Of a stretch of DNA of 63,456 bases, positions 26,176 to 34,080 are shown in pieces. Position numbers and translations under genes: made by a program. Every line of letters starts with the position of its first letter. The first letter of the stretch is position 1. This DNA comes from CAZQSL01 sp964595945 (GTDB taxonomy: Bacteria > UBP15 > UBA6099 > JAJRTR01): contig CAZQSL010000005.1 of NCBI GenBank assembly GCA_964595945.1, forward strand, positions 1 to 63,456, written 5' to 3'. The notes under the pieces were generated by a model, which ran no database searches, was not told the origin of the DNA, and worked only from the letters and a program-made list of their open reading frames with translations.

Positions 26176-27792
26176 ATGCTCTACATAATCAAAAAACGCT
26201 GGTTCCAGGCCATCGCCCTGGTTGCACTGCTCGCCGCATTTGTCTTCGCGTCGCAGATCATCGACAACCCGCGCAAGCAGAAAACCGAAAGCGTGGTCGC
26301 GGAAATTGACGGCGTCAAGATCACAAAACTGCAATTCGAATCCGCCATGAATCGCCGTATGACACGCCTCATGGCCCTTCAGGGACAAATTTCCTCATCG
26401 GAACGCGAGGGCGTGATGCTCGCCGTAATGAAGGAACTCATCAACAACCAGTTGCTCGATTCTTTCGCAAAAAAAGAAAATGTTGCCGTCACCCCGGCTG
26501 ATCTCGCAAGAAAAAAAACCGAAATAATGGATCAGATCGAAAAACAGTATGGCGCGGAAAGCGGATCGAGAAACCCCAATGTCCCCAATCCGGAAGCTCT
26601 TTTCACCCAGATGTGGAACTTCCTCGGGTTTCGCTCCGAAGAAGAATTCATGCGTGACATCCGGTATGAGCTGCTTGAAATGAAACTTGCCGACAAGCTC
26701 TATCCCCTCAAAAGTTTCACCCTCACTGACAAGGAACTCGACGACTACATCCCGAAGCTCGCACTCAGTCAGATTTTCTACAATACCGAAACCTCGATAT
26801 ACAATCAGAAACACGCGGAACAGGGCGGCACTGGCATCCCCGGCATAGCCGAAAAGAAAGTGGAACGCATCTGGGGCGTCTACGACAAGCTTCGCGCCGG
26901 CGCCGATTTCGCCGAAATGGCAAAGCGGTATTCCGAAGACGCAAGCTCCGCCAATGGCGGCTTTATCGGCCCTGTTGCAAAAAATGCCGTCGAAAAACCA
27001 TTTTGGGACGCTGTCGCCGATCTCCAGCCCGGACAGTACACCGAACCCTTCGAGACTTCGCAGGGTCTCCATATCGTCAAGTGCCTCTCGCGGCTCGATC
27101 CCCAGACCAACGAATACCGCGCTCTGGTCCAGGCATCGCGACAGACCATTTTATACAAAAAACAGAAATCTTCCTTCGTCCAGTGGTTCTGGCGAAAATT
27201 CACCAAGATGGAACAGGAAAACAAAATCGTCCTCTATCACCCCGTACTGCTCGCCAACAAACTGCGCAACCAGGGCAAATATGACGAAGCTGTCAAACAA
27301 TACCGGCTGGCTATTTCCCGCGACCGCGACGGCGCTGCTTATTACCATCTCGACATAGCCATGATACTCGCGAGACAGGCAAAGTACGACGAAGCCATCA
27401 AGGAAATGCGCGCCGCTACCGAAACATCACCGACCGACCCGCAGCTATTCCTCGCGCTCGGCCTCGGCTACATGGAAATCGGCCAGCACGAAAACGCCCT
27501 GAAAGAATTCGAAACCGCTTCCAACATCGCCAAGCTCAACTACCAGCTCCACTACAATCTCATGGGCATCTACTCTCAGCTCGGCATGTTCGAAGAAGCC
27601 GACGCCGAAAAACAGAAATATCTCCACGCTCTCGAACTCCTCAAGGCCGGCGGCGCCGACGCGATGGCTCCCGGTTCGATGTTCAAACGCCCCAAGGCCA
27701 ATCTGCCTCCGGGCGCTGGAGCGAAGGAACCCCAGAGCATCCACGAATCCCCCGGCATCGACATTCAGGAAGTGCCGGTGCCAATGCCATAG
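26176..27792 (+). CDS. Membrane-anchored parvulin-type peptidyl-prolyl isomerase with C-terminal TPR repeats
   Basis: A 538-residue periplasmic folding factor. One N-terminal membrane helix (about residues 10-26) is followed by a SurA/PpiD-like chaperone region with NNQLLDSFAKKENV. A PpiC rotamase domain (about 205-330) contains FAEMAKRYSEDASSANGGFIG and FETSQGLHIVK. From about residue 375 there are at least three TPRs (YDEAVKQYRLAISRD, YDEAIKEMRAATETSP, HENALKEFETASNIA). The end is Pro-rich. Combining parvulin and TPRs in one chain is unusual and may dock the chaperone to a partner. First gene of a five-gene run. Confidence 0.85.
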   Translation: MLYIIKKRWFQAIALVALLAAFVFASQIIDNPRKQKTESVVAEIDGVKITKLQFESAMNRRMTRLMALQGQISSSEREGVMLAVMKELINNQLLDSFAKKENVAVTPADLARKKTEIMDQIEKQYGAESGSRNPNVPNPEALFTQMWNFLGFRSEEEFMRDIRYELLEMKLADKLYPLKSFTLTDKELDDYIPKLALSQIFYNTETSIYNQKHAEQGGTGIPGIAEKKVERIWGVYDKLRAGADFAEMAKRYSEDASSANGGFIGPVAKNAVEKPFWDAVADLQPGQYTEPFETSQGLHIVKCLSRLDPQTNEYRALVQASRQTILYKKQKSSFVQWFWRKFTKMEQENKIVLYHPVLLANKLRNQGKYDEAVKQYRLAISRDRDGAAYYHLDIAMILARQAKYDEAIKEMRAATETSPTDPQLFLALGLGYMEIGQHENALKEFETASNIAKLNYQLHYNLMGIYSQLGMFEEADAEKQKYLHALELLKAGGADAMAPGSMFKRPKANLPPGAGAKEPQSIHESPGIDIQEVPVPMP

Positions 27793-27815
27793 CTCAGGAG
27801 CAGCCCCACAGCGAA

Positions 27816-28568
27816 ATGAAGATCATCGTCTTCGCCGACATACACGCAAATCTCGAAGCGCTTGAGACTTTCCTCAAAAAAGCCGACCGTTCCGGCTCCG
27901 AACGCCTCTACTGCCTCGGCGACATCATCGGCTACGGACCAGACCCCAACGCTTGCGTGGAGATCATACGTTCCCGCGGTATCCAGTGCGTCACCGGCAA
28001 TCACGAAGATGTCACTCTCGGACGATGCGACCTCGATAGATTCAACCCCGACGCGCGCCGCGCCATCGCGTGGACAATCGACTCGCTTTCAGAGCAAAAT
28101 GTCATCTTTCTCAAATCCATCAGCGACTATCTCTGGATCGACTCGGCTATGGGCAAAGTCCTGCTCGTGCACGGCAGTCCCGTCAGCAAGGACGAATACA
28201 TCATTTCGGCACGTCAGGCCGAAGCCTCATTTCTCTCGATGACACAGCGCGACATCTCCCTGTGCTTCGTCGCTCACACCCACCAGCCTTGCGCATGGAT
28301 ACAGAAACCGGACGGCGAAGCATCCTTCATCCCGGTCGCCGGCTCGCGCGAAATCCAGCTCAAACGCACAGTCAAGGCCATCATCAATGTCGGCAGCATC
28401 GGACAACCCCGCGACGGCAACCCCCAGGGCTGCTATGTCGTATGGGACGATGTGAAACACACGGTGAAATTTTCCAGATTCACCTACCCATTCAAAAAAA
28501 CACAGAAAAAGATCATCGCCGCGAGCCTACCTTCCATCATCGCCAACCGGCTCGCGTACGGATTCTGA
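27816..28568 (+). CDS. Metallophosphoesterase (YfcE/MJ0936-like)
   Basis: Calcineurin-like phosphoesterase of 250 residues with the full metal-binding set: FADIHANLEA, CLGDIIGYGP, VTGNHED, LLVHGSP and VAHTHQP. Proteins of this type hydrolyse phosphodiesters or phosphoproteins, but their cellular substrates are mostly unknown. The usual GHTH appears here as AHTH. It lies 23 nt after the parvulin gene without its own promoter. Confidence 0.88.
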   Translation: MKIIVFADIHANLEALETFLKKADRSGSERLYCLGDIIGYGPDPNACVEIIRSRGIQCVTGNHEDVTLGRCDLDRFNPDARRAIAWTIDSLSEQNVIFLKSISDYLWIDSAMGKVLLVHGSPVSKDEYIISARQAEASFLSMTQRDISLCFVAHTHQPCAWIQKPDGEASFIPVAGSREIQLKRTVKAIINVGSIGQPRDGNPQGCYVVWDDVKHTVKFSRFTYPFKKTQKKIIAASLPSIIANRLAYGF

Positions 28569-28594
28569 CCCCACACCACCACGGAGGATACAAG

Positions 28595-29359
28595 ATGAAG
28601 CACCTCACTAAAAAAGTCACGAGCGCCATTACAGCCGCCGCCGCAATGCTCATCATCGCAGGCTGCTCACAGGCTCCACCTCCGATTTCACCATACGCAC
28701 GCGACATACCCAACGGCCGCGCCATGTCGCCCGAACGTATCGCCGACAACCTATTCGCCGCCATCAAATACAAGGACGAAGAAGGCGTATGCCGCTTCTT
28801 TTCATCCCAGGTGCCCGACAAAGTCTGCGAAGAAGTCCAGGCCATTATCGAAAAAAAAACCATAGGATGGTATCACGCAACCCCCGTGGAAAAACGCACC
28901 GACTCCGCCACCGTCAAGGTCAGCTATGAATATTCCGCGCAAAAAGCCGGCGGCGGCAAAGGCGATTTCGTCATGGCAAAATCCTCCATGACTTTCTCCC
29001 TCATACCCGAAGACGGCGTGTGGAAAATCCGTACCACCGGCATTAGGGAAATAGACGAAGCAGCCAACCAGTACCTGTTTACAAAATGCCTCAACACAGT
29101 CCTCGACGCATCCATCGGACAGGAAAAATACCGCTACCACAACGAAAAATACTCCGAAACCGTAGGCCAGCTCGTCGACCAGTACCCACCGCTCAAGGAC
29201 TCAGAGAAAATGTGCAAATCACTCCGCGTCGAAAAAGCCGAAATCGAGCAGTATGAAATCATCGGCATCGCCAACACTGTACCCCCCTGCTTCATCACCG
29301 CCGATCAGGACGGCTTCACCCCGCAAAAATACTCCGCCTGCAACGCCAGCGTGAAATGA
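28595..29359 (+). CDS. Predicted lipoprotein of unknown function
   Basis: A 254-residue protein with a lipoprotein signal: charged MKHLTKK, hydrophobic stretch, and lipobox LIIAGC near residue 22. The mature part is small alpha+beta with MSPERIADNLFAAIKYKDEEG, reminiscent of NTF2-like or DUF4878-type lipoproteins, and has four further Cys. I do not recognise the family with confidence. ATG 28595 has GGAGG 7 nt upstream. Its stop overlaps the recD2 start as ATGA, an odd coupling of an envelope lipoprotein to a DNA helicase. Confidence 0.75.
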   Translation: MKHLTKKVTSAITAAAAMLIIAGCSQAPPPISPYARDIPNGRAMSPERIADNLFAAIKYKDEEGVCRFFSSQVPDKVCEEVQAIIEKKTIGWYHATPVEKRTDSATVKVSYEYSAQKAGGGKGDFVMAKSSMTFSLIPEDGVWKIRTTGIREIDEAANQYLFTKCLNTVLDASIGQEKYRYHNEKYSETVGQLVDQYPPLKDSEKMCKSLRVEKAEIEQYEIIGIANTVPPCFITADQDGFTPQKYSACNASVK

Positions 29360-31560
29360 AACATACCGGCGGCAACACACAACTACCATCCACTGCCGGT
29401 GACGCGGATATCACTATCGAATCCACCGTCCACCGCATCGTCTTTTCCAATCCGGCCAACGGATATACCGTCGCCCGGCTCATCCCATACGGCGGCGGCG
29501 ACGAATTCGTCGCCGTCGGCACCTTCCTCAACCTCACCGAAAACTCGATCATCAATGTCACCGGTCACTGGGAAACCCACCAGAAATTCGGCCGCCAGTT
29601 CAAAGTCGCCTCTTACACCGCCGATCTCCCCCGCTCAGCCATGGGCATCCGCAAATTCCTCGAATCCCGCATCAAAGGCGTCGGACAAGTCATGGCAAAA
29701 CGCATTGTCGACCACTTCGGCGAAGACACCGTCGACATCATCGACAACTCACCACAACGCCTGCGCGAAGTCGAAGGCCTCGGCGCCCACAAGATCAAAT
29801 CCATCCTCGAATCATGGCAGGAACACCGCAAATCATCTGCCATCATGATGTTCCTCCACTCCTACGGCATCGGTCCCGGCACCGCTCAGAAAATCTTCAA
29901 CACTTACGGCGACTCCGCCATCGATGTCCTCAAATCCAATCCCTACATCCTGGCGTCCGACATCTACGGCATCGGATTCAAAATCGCAGACCGCATCGCC
30001 ATGAGCCTCGGCATCGAAAAAGACTCCCCGCAACGCCTCCAGGCAGGCATTGTCTATACCGTCGAAACTTCCGGCAACGACGGTCACGTATTCCTCCCGC
30101 GCGAACTCCTTGTCGACACGGCCGCCAGCATGCTCGAATGCGACAATTCCACCGTATCCGCCACCCTCGATTCCATGCTCGCTTCCTCACAAAATCTTGT
30201 CGCCATCGACGACCGCATCTACACCGCGCGCCTCGAATACGCCGAACGCAAAATCGCCGAGCGAATCGCAAAAATCCTCACCCACATCGACGAGGAGCAC
30301 CCCCCCGTCACCTACACGCCCCAGGATGTCGACAACATCGCCACCGGCCTCGGCTTCGAGCTTTCGCCACTCCAGCTCAGCACGGTCGATCTGCTCTCCG
30401 AAGGCAAGATCGTAATACTCACCGGCGGCCCCGGCACCGGCAAAACCGCATCCACACGCGCCGTCATTCAGCTCTTTAAAAACCACGCCTACCATGTCGA
30501 ACTCGCCGCCCCCACCGGCCGCGCCGCAAAACGTATGACCGAAGCCACCGGCTGGCCCTCCCGCACCATCCACCGTCTCCTCGAATACAATCCCATCCGC
30601 AACTCTTTCCTCCGCGACGAAGACAACCCCATCGATGCCGACCTCATCGTCCTCGACGAAATGAGCATGATCGACGTCATGCTCATGTATCACCTCCTCA
30701 AAGCCGTCAAATACAATACCCGCATCCTCCTCGTCGGCGACGTCGACCAGCTCCCCTCCGTCGGCCCAGGCAACGTACTCCGCGACCTCATCGCCTCTGA
30801 AGTCATCCCCTGCGTACGCCTCGACACTGTCTACCGCCAGGGCTCGGAAAACACCATCGTCGCCAACGCACATCTCATCAACTCCGGCAAAATCCCCATC
30901 CCGGCACGCGACCGCTCCGGCGATTTTTTCTTCTTCGAAAATGACGACCCCGACTCATCTCTCGACCTCATCGTCAATCTCTGCCGCGACCGCATCCCCA
31001 ACGCATTCGGCATCGACAGCCTCACAGGCATACAGGTCATCTCTCCCATGTACCGCACCACCCTCGGCGTCGACAACCTCAACAAAGTCCTGCGCGAAAC
31101 CCTCAACCCCAAAAACCGCGACGTCCAGTGCGGCTCCTCACGCCTCTACCGCATCGACGACCGCGTCATGCAGATCAAAAACAATTACGAAAAGGAAATC
31201 TTCAACGGCGACGTCGGATTCATCCGCGATTTCAACCTCGGCGAAGGTTCCCTCACGGTCGAATTCCCAGAGCACTTCGTCAACTACTCATTCAGCGAAC
31301 TCGACCAGCTCGTCCTCGCCTACGCCATCACCGTCCACAAATCCCAGGGCAGCGAATACCCCGCCGTCGTCATCCCCATGTCGACACAGCACTTCACCAT
31401 GCTCCAGCGCAACCTGCTTTACACGGCCATCACCCGCGCATCGAAAATCGCCGTCATCGTCGGCACCCGCCGCGCTGTCGCCATCGCAGTCGGCAACAAC
31501 AAAATCGAACAGCGCTTCACATCGCTCGCCGAACGTCTTCAGGATATGACCAGGAGGTAG
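29356..31560 (+). CDS. recD2: RecD2-type ATP-dependent DNA helicase
   Basis: A 734-residue SF1B 5'-3' helicase. The N-terminal OB-like segment begins ESTVHRIVFSNPANGYTVARL, and HhH motifs follow (GIRKFLESRIKGVGQVMAKRIV and GIGPGTAQKIF). Walker A is GGPGTGKT at 357-364, Walker B is LIVLDEMSM, and motif VI is at VHKSQGSEYPAVV with LYTAITRASK. The length and lack of RecBC partners mark RecD2, which unwinds forked DNA in repair. Translation is coupled to the upstream lipoprotein by ATGA. Confidence 0.95.
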   Translation: MKHTGGNTQLPSTAGDADITIESTVHRIVFSNPANGYTVARLIPYGGGDEFVAVGTFLNLTENSIINVTGHWETHQKFGRQFKVASYTADLPRSAMGIRKFLESRIKGVGQVMAKRIVDHFGEDTVDIIDNSPQRLREVEGLGAHKIKSILESWQEHRKSSAIMMFLHSYGIGPGTAQKIFNTYGDSAIDVLKSNPYILASDIYGIGFKIADRIAMSLGIEKDSPQRLQAGIVYTVETSGNDGHVFLPRELLVDTAASMLECDNSTVSATLDSMLASSQNLVAIDDRIYTARLEYAERKIAERIAKILTHIDEEHPPVTYTPQDVDNIATGLGFELSPLQLSTVDLLSEGKIVILTGGPGTGKTASTRAVIQLFKNHAYHVELAAPTGRAAKRMTEATGWPSRTIHRLLEYNPIRNSFLRDEDNPIDADLIVLDEMSMIDVMLMYHLLKAVKYNTRILLVGDVDQLPSVGPGNVLRDLIASEVIPCVRLDTVYRQGSENTIVANAHLINSGKIPIPARDRSGDFFFFENDDPDSSLDLIVNLCRDRIPNAFGIDSLTGIQVISPMYRTTLGVDNLNKVLRETLNPKNRDVQCGSSRLYRIDDRVMQIKNNYEKEIFNGDVGFIRDFNLGEGSLTVEFPEHFVNYSFSELDQLVLAYAITVHKSQGSEYPAVVIPMSTQHFTMLQRNLLYTAITRASKIAVIVGTRRAVAIAVGNNKIEQRFTSLAERLQDMTRR

Positions 31561-31562
31561 TA

Positions 31563-31730
31563 ATGAATACCGATCAGACAAAACTTCTCGAAATTCTCGT
31601 CTGTCCCGTCTGCCACTCGAAACTCACACTCGCCGCGGGCACCCTTCACTGCGACAAATGCCAGGCGGACTATCCCGTAATCGACGGCATCCCGGTAATG
31701 ATACCGCCATCGCGCACCCAGTCTCAATGA
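31563..31730 (+). CDS. Trm112-family small zinc-ribbon protein
   Basis: A 55-residue protein with two zinc-ribbon Cys pairs (LVCPVCHSKL and LHCDKCQADYPVIDGIPVM), the Trm112/UPF0434 (YcaR) pattern. Eukaryotic and archaeal Trm112 activates methyltransferases that modify tRNA and release factor; the bacterial role is unclear. AGGAGG overlapping the recD2 stop is 6 nt before the ATG, so translation is coupled. Last gene of the run, just before the tRNA promoter. Confidence 0.85.
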   Translation: MNTDQTKLLEILVCPVCHSKLTLAAGTLHCDKCQADYPVIDGIPVMIPPSRTQSQ

Positions 31731-31755
31731 TCCGCCCAGGTTACTTTGAAAGGAC

Positions 31756-31784
31756 TTGACGCCCCACACCGCCCTTCCTATAAT
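31756..31784 (+). promoter_or_regulatory. tRNA-Met promoter
   Basis: TTGACG (31756-31761), 17 nt spacer, TATAAT (31779-31784): one of the best consensus promoters in the window. The tRNA starts 34 nt after the -10. Confidence 0.85.
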
Positions 31785-31817
31785 ATTGCAGTTAACGCGC
31801 AGCCACACCGCGCCCAC

Positions 31818-31891
31818 GGCAAGGTAGCTCAGTTGGTCAGAGCACGCGGCTCATACCCGCGGCGTCGTCGGTTCAAATCCGACCCTTGCTA
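31818..31891 (+). tRNA. trnM: tRNA-Met (CAT anticodon)
   Basis: 74-nt cloverleaf. The acceptor GGCAAGG pairs with CCTTGCT (one G-U), the D arm is GCTC/GAGC, and the anticodon arm is CGCGG-CTCATAC-CCGCG with anticodon CAT. The T arm is GTCGG-TTCAAAT-CCGAC and the discriminator is A. CCA is not encoded. The closed acceptor pairing and D-loop resemble elongator Met rather than initiator or Ile2, but by eye this is not certain. Confidence 0.92.
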
Positions 31892-32079
31892 CTTTCACAC
31901 CATACAATGGATCATTTCTGCTTATTCATGCCTGAGTGCGAGATTAACACATACTGCGGCTTTGTATCTCAACCCATCTTGCGGCTGCCATCCCGAATAT
32001 ACTGAATATCAATAGAAATTTCCTATCGCGGCGTGCAGCGCGGTGAAGCAGTAACTTTGAGAAACCCCAAGCGTGTAAA

Positions 32080-32130
32080 GTTTTTTGGAAGAGGTGCGGA
32101 GAAACCTTTTTTTCAAAAAAGGTTTCTCCG
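32080..32130. repeat. Dispersed palindromic repeat, copy C
   Basis: Flank AGTTTTTTGGAAGAGGTG then arms CGGAGAAACC (32097-32106) and GGTTTCTCCG (32121-32130) around a T7-C-A6 core. It is related to 9691-9741 but with a compensated extra A/T in the stem. It is placed about 45 nt beyond the leftward galT stop and could serve as its terminator. Confidence 0.8.
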
Positions 32131-32177
32131 GTAGGGAAATTCAAATAATTTATAGTATGACATGGCAGAATTCGGGT

Positions 32178-33203
32178 TCAATCCTCCGGCGGGCCGGGCT
32201 GGTCTTTCAGGAAAAGCGCCGTATCCTCGGGGCGCGCCGTGCAGATATAAATGCCGCTCGTCAGCTCGAATCCCACTGAAGGCACGACCCTCGGCAATAT
32301 CTGTACGAACCAGTGATACTGCTCCACATAGCGCGTCCTGCCGGGACTTGCCTGGATAAGATAGTTGTAATCCGGATCACCCACACCGTGATAGAGCCTG
32401 TAGAGCACATCGCGCATAACGCTGGCGAGGTCATTTATTTCCTCATCCGTAGCGTTGCCGAATGAGTGATTGTGTCGCCTGGGCATGACCCATGTCTCGA
32501 ATGGCGTCTGGGAGCCGAACGGAGCGACAGCGAGGAAATGCTCTGTCTCGATGATCACGCGTTTTCCGTTTTCGATGGTGTTTTCGATGACATCGCACAT
32601 CACGCAACTGCCATGGATGTCATAGTGTTCGCGAGCGACATTGAATCGGTGCTGGATACGTGTGGGCAGGACGGGAGTGGCGATGAGCTGCGAATGGGGG
32701 TGCTCCAGAGAGGCGCCGGCGCGTACGCCGTAATTTCTGAAGATATTGATGAGCAGGATGCGCTCGTCGCGTTCGAGAGTGCGGTAGCGGTCGCGATAGA
32801 TGTGGAAAATGCGCTCGACGTCGGAGCGTGACATGGTGGCGATCGTCAGGTCATGGCGTGGATGATCAATGATGACTTCGTGCATGCCGAATCCCTGTAC
32901 GCCGTGAAAAAAGCGGCTTTCCTCGAACCAGTCGGCCTCAGCGTCAGGGTCGAGCGCGGGGAATTTGTTGGGGATGCAGCGCACCTGCCAGCCATCCCCA
33001 TCGGGGGCTGAGCCATGGGGGCGGTCCGCGATGATTTCCGGCGGTGTGAGGTGTTCGTTGCCGGTGCAGAAGGGACATTTGGGGTTGTGCCGCGGCAGGG
33101 GCTGCTTGGGCGCGTGGCGGTTGAAATCCTCGGGCCTGTTCGCGCGTTCGGCTGCGATGATCACCCATTCCCCGGTCACGAGGTTCTGCCTGAACTCCGA
33201 CAC
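32178..33203 (-). CDS. galT: Galactose-1-phosphate uridylyltransferase
   Basis: Leloir-pathway enzyme, 341 residues from the GTG chosen here. Zinc-site Cys pair CPFCTGNE and the active-site His motif GASLEHPHSQLIATP are clear, with PFETWVMPRRHNHSF downstream. It transfers UMP from UDP-glucose to galactose-1-phosphate. An ATG at 33257 would extend it by 18 residues, but the probable -10 (33256-33264) overlaps that codon, so the GTG at 33203 with GGGAG 9 nt upstream is the better start. The alpha-galactosidase-like GH36 gene 0.9 kb away suggests shared galactoside use. Confidence 0.92.
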   Translation of the reverse strand: MSEFRQNLVTGEWVIIAAERANRPEDFNRHAPKQPLPRHNPKCPFCTGNEHLTPPEIIADRPHGSAPDGDGWQVRCIPNKFPALDPDAEADWFEESRFFHGVQGFGMHEVIIDHPRHDLTIATMSRSDVERIFHIYRDRYRTLERDERILLINIFRNYGVRAGASLEHPHSQLIATPVLPTRIQHRFNVAREHYDIHGSCVMCDVIENTIENGKRVIIETEHFLAVAPFGSQTPFETWVMPRRHNHSFGNATDEEINDLASVMRDVLYRLYHGVGDPDYNYLIQASPGRTRYVEQYHWFVQILPRVVPSVGFELTSGIYICTARPEDTALFLKDQPGPPED

Positions 33204-33255
33204 TGACGTGCGCTCCCTGCCCCCTGATATGCCGTCTGCGAGACTGCGTGCATTC

Positions 33256-33264
33256 ATTCTATCA
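33256..33264 (-). promoter_or_regulatory. Extended -10 promoter of galT
   Basis: Read leftward TGATAGAAT: -10 TAGAAT with TGn and a weak TGAACT 17 nt upstream. The start site would be near 33249, downstream of the ATG at 33257, which decides the galT start. Confidence 0.5.
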
Positions 33265-33416
33265 CAAGTCGCTTTTTGAGTTCACGCCTGCCGAAAAATC
33301 CATCTTTCCATCGCGTGAGGTTTAATGTCTCACTCCTTTAATATAAAATATGCGAAGGGGCGCGTCCGCTCTCCATCGCTGACGCAGTGCCCGGCGCGCA
33401 CTTTTCTGGAGGATCG

Positions 33417-33695
33417 ATGGACTGGAGAGTTTTTTTCATCGTATTTGGATCGATATTCGTCGCCGAGCTTGGTGACAAAACGCAACTTGCCACACTGCTG
33501 TTTTCGTCGCAGACGAAAAATCCGTGGATAATTTTCGCCGCTTCCGCGAGTGCGCTCACTCTCACGTCTTTCATCGGTGTCGTCGCGGGACAGGTGCTTT
33601 CGAAATATGTGCCTCCCGCGGTGCTCAAGGGCATAGCAGGCACGGCTTTCATAATAATCGGCGCATTCATTTTGCTCTCATTGCTGAAAAAGTGA
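33417..33695 (+). CDS. GDT1/TMEM165-family half-transporter (UPF0016)
   Basis: A 92-residue membrane protein with three hydrophobic helices and the family signature ELGDKTQLATLLF near residue 15. Full-length GDT1/MneA/Mnx transporters carry two such repeats and export Mn or Ca; this gene encodes a single repeat, so it would have to dimerise. A second half-gene is not next to it. GGAGG lies 4 nt before ATG 33417. It is followed after 4 nt by a small unknown gene. Confidence 0.85.
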   Translation: MDWRVFFIVFGSIFVAELGDKTQLATLLFSSQTKNPWIIFAASASALTLTSFIGVVAGQVLSKYVPPAVLKGIAGTAFIIIGAFILLSLLKK

Positions 33696-33699
33696 TATT

Positions 33700-34080
33700 A
33701 TGGACAGACAGCAGCATATCGCGGACATTGCCGAACGGATACAGGTGCTTGCGGACAACATAGCCGACGCATTCGACACTATCAATTTCCACTCGCGCCG
33801 CGAAGCCACCGGCGACCTGCACCGCAGGGTGTTTCCCAATGTTGACCGCATGATGAGGCTCATCCGTGATCTTATGCACAATATGCCCGGCGACACGCCG
33901 GCTGCCGGGGAACTCCGCGAAATGTACGAATTGCTCGATATCACGCGCAAGTGCTCGGTCGAGTATGAAAGTTTTTCGCAATTCATGGATGCCATGATAC
34001 CGCTGCTCGACAGGCTCTCGGCGTGGGCTGTCGACGGCCCGCCCACAGGCGATGTTTTCACGATGGAGGATCAGCTATGA
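33700..34080 (+). CDS. Hypothetical helical protein
   Basis: A 126-residue soluble, acidic, mostly helical protein with an N-terminal heptad-like stretch (IADIAERIQVLADNIADAFD). No family is recognised, and there are no Cys pairs or membrane helices. It starts 4 nt after the GDT1-like stop and overlaps the next start as ATGA, so it is co-translated with both. The strong GGAGG near its 3' end serves the following gene. Confidence 0.7.
   Translation: MDRQQHIADIAERIQVLADNIADAFDTINFHSRREATGDLHRRVFPNVDRMMRLIRDLMHNMPGDTPAAGELREMYELLDITRKCSVEYESFSQFMDAMIPLLDRLSAWAVDGPPTGDVFTMEDQL

Noticed and set aside
32160..32180. tRNA T-arm-like GGGTTCAATCC near the galT stop
   Set aside because: No acceptor, D or anticodon arms can be drawn around it, and it overlaps the galT 3' end.
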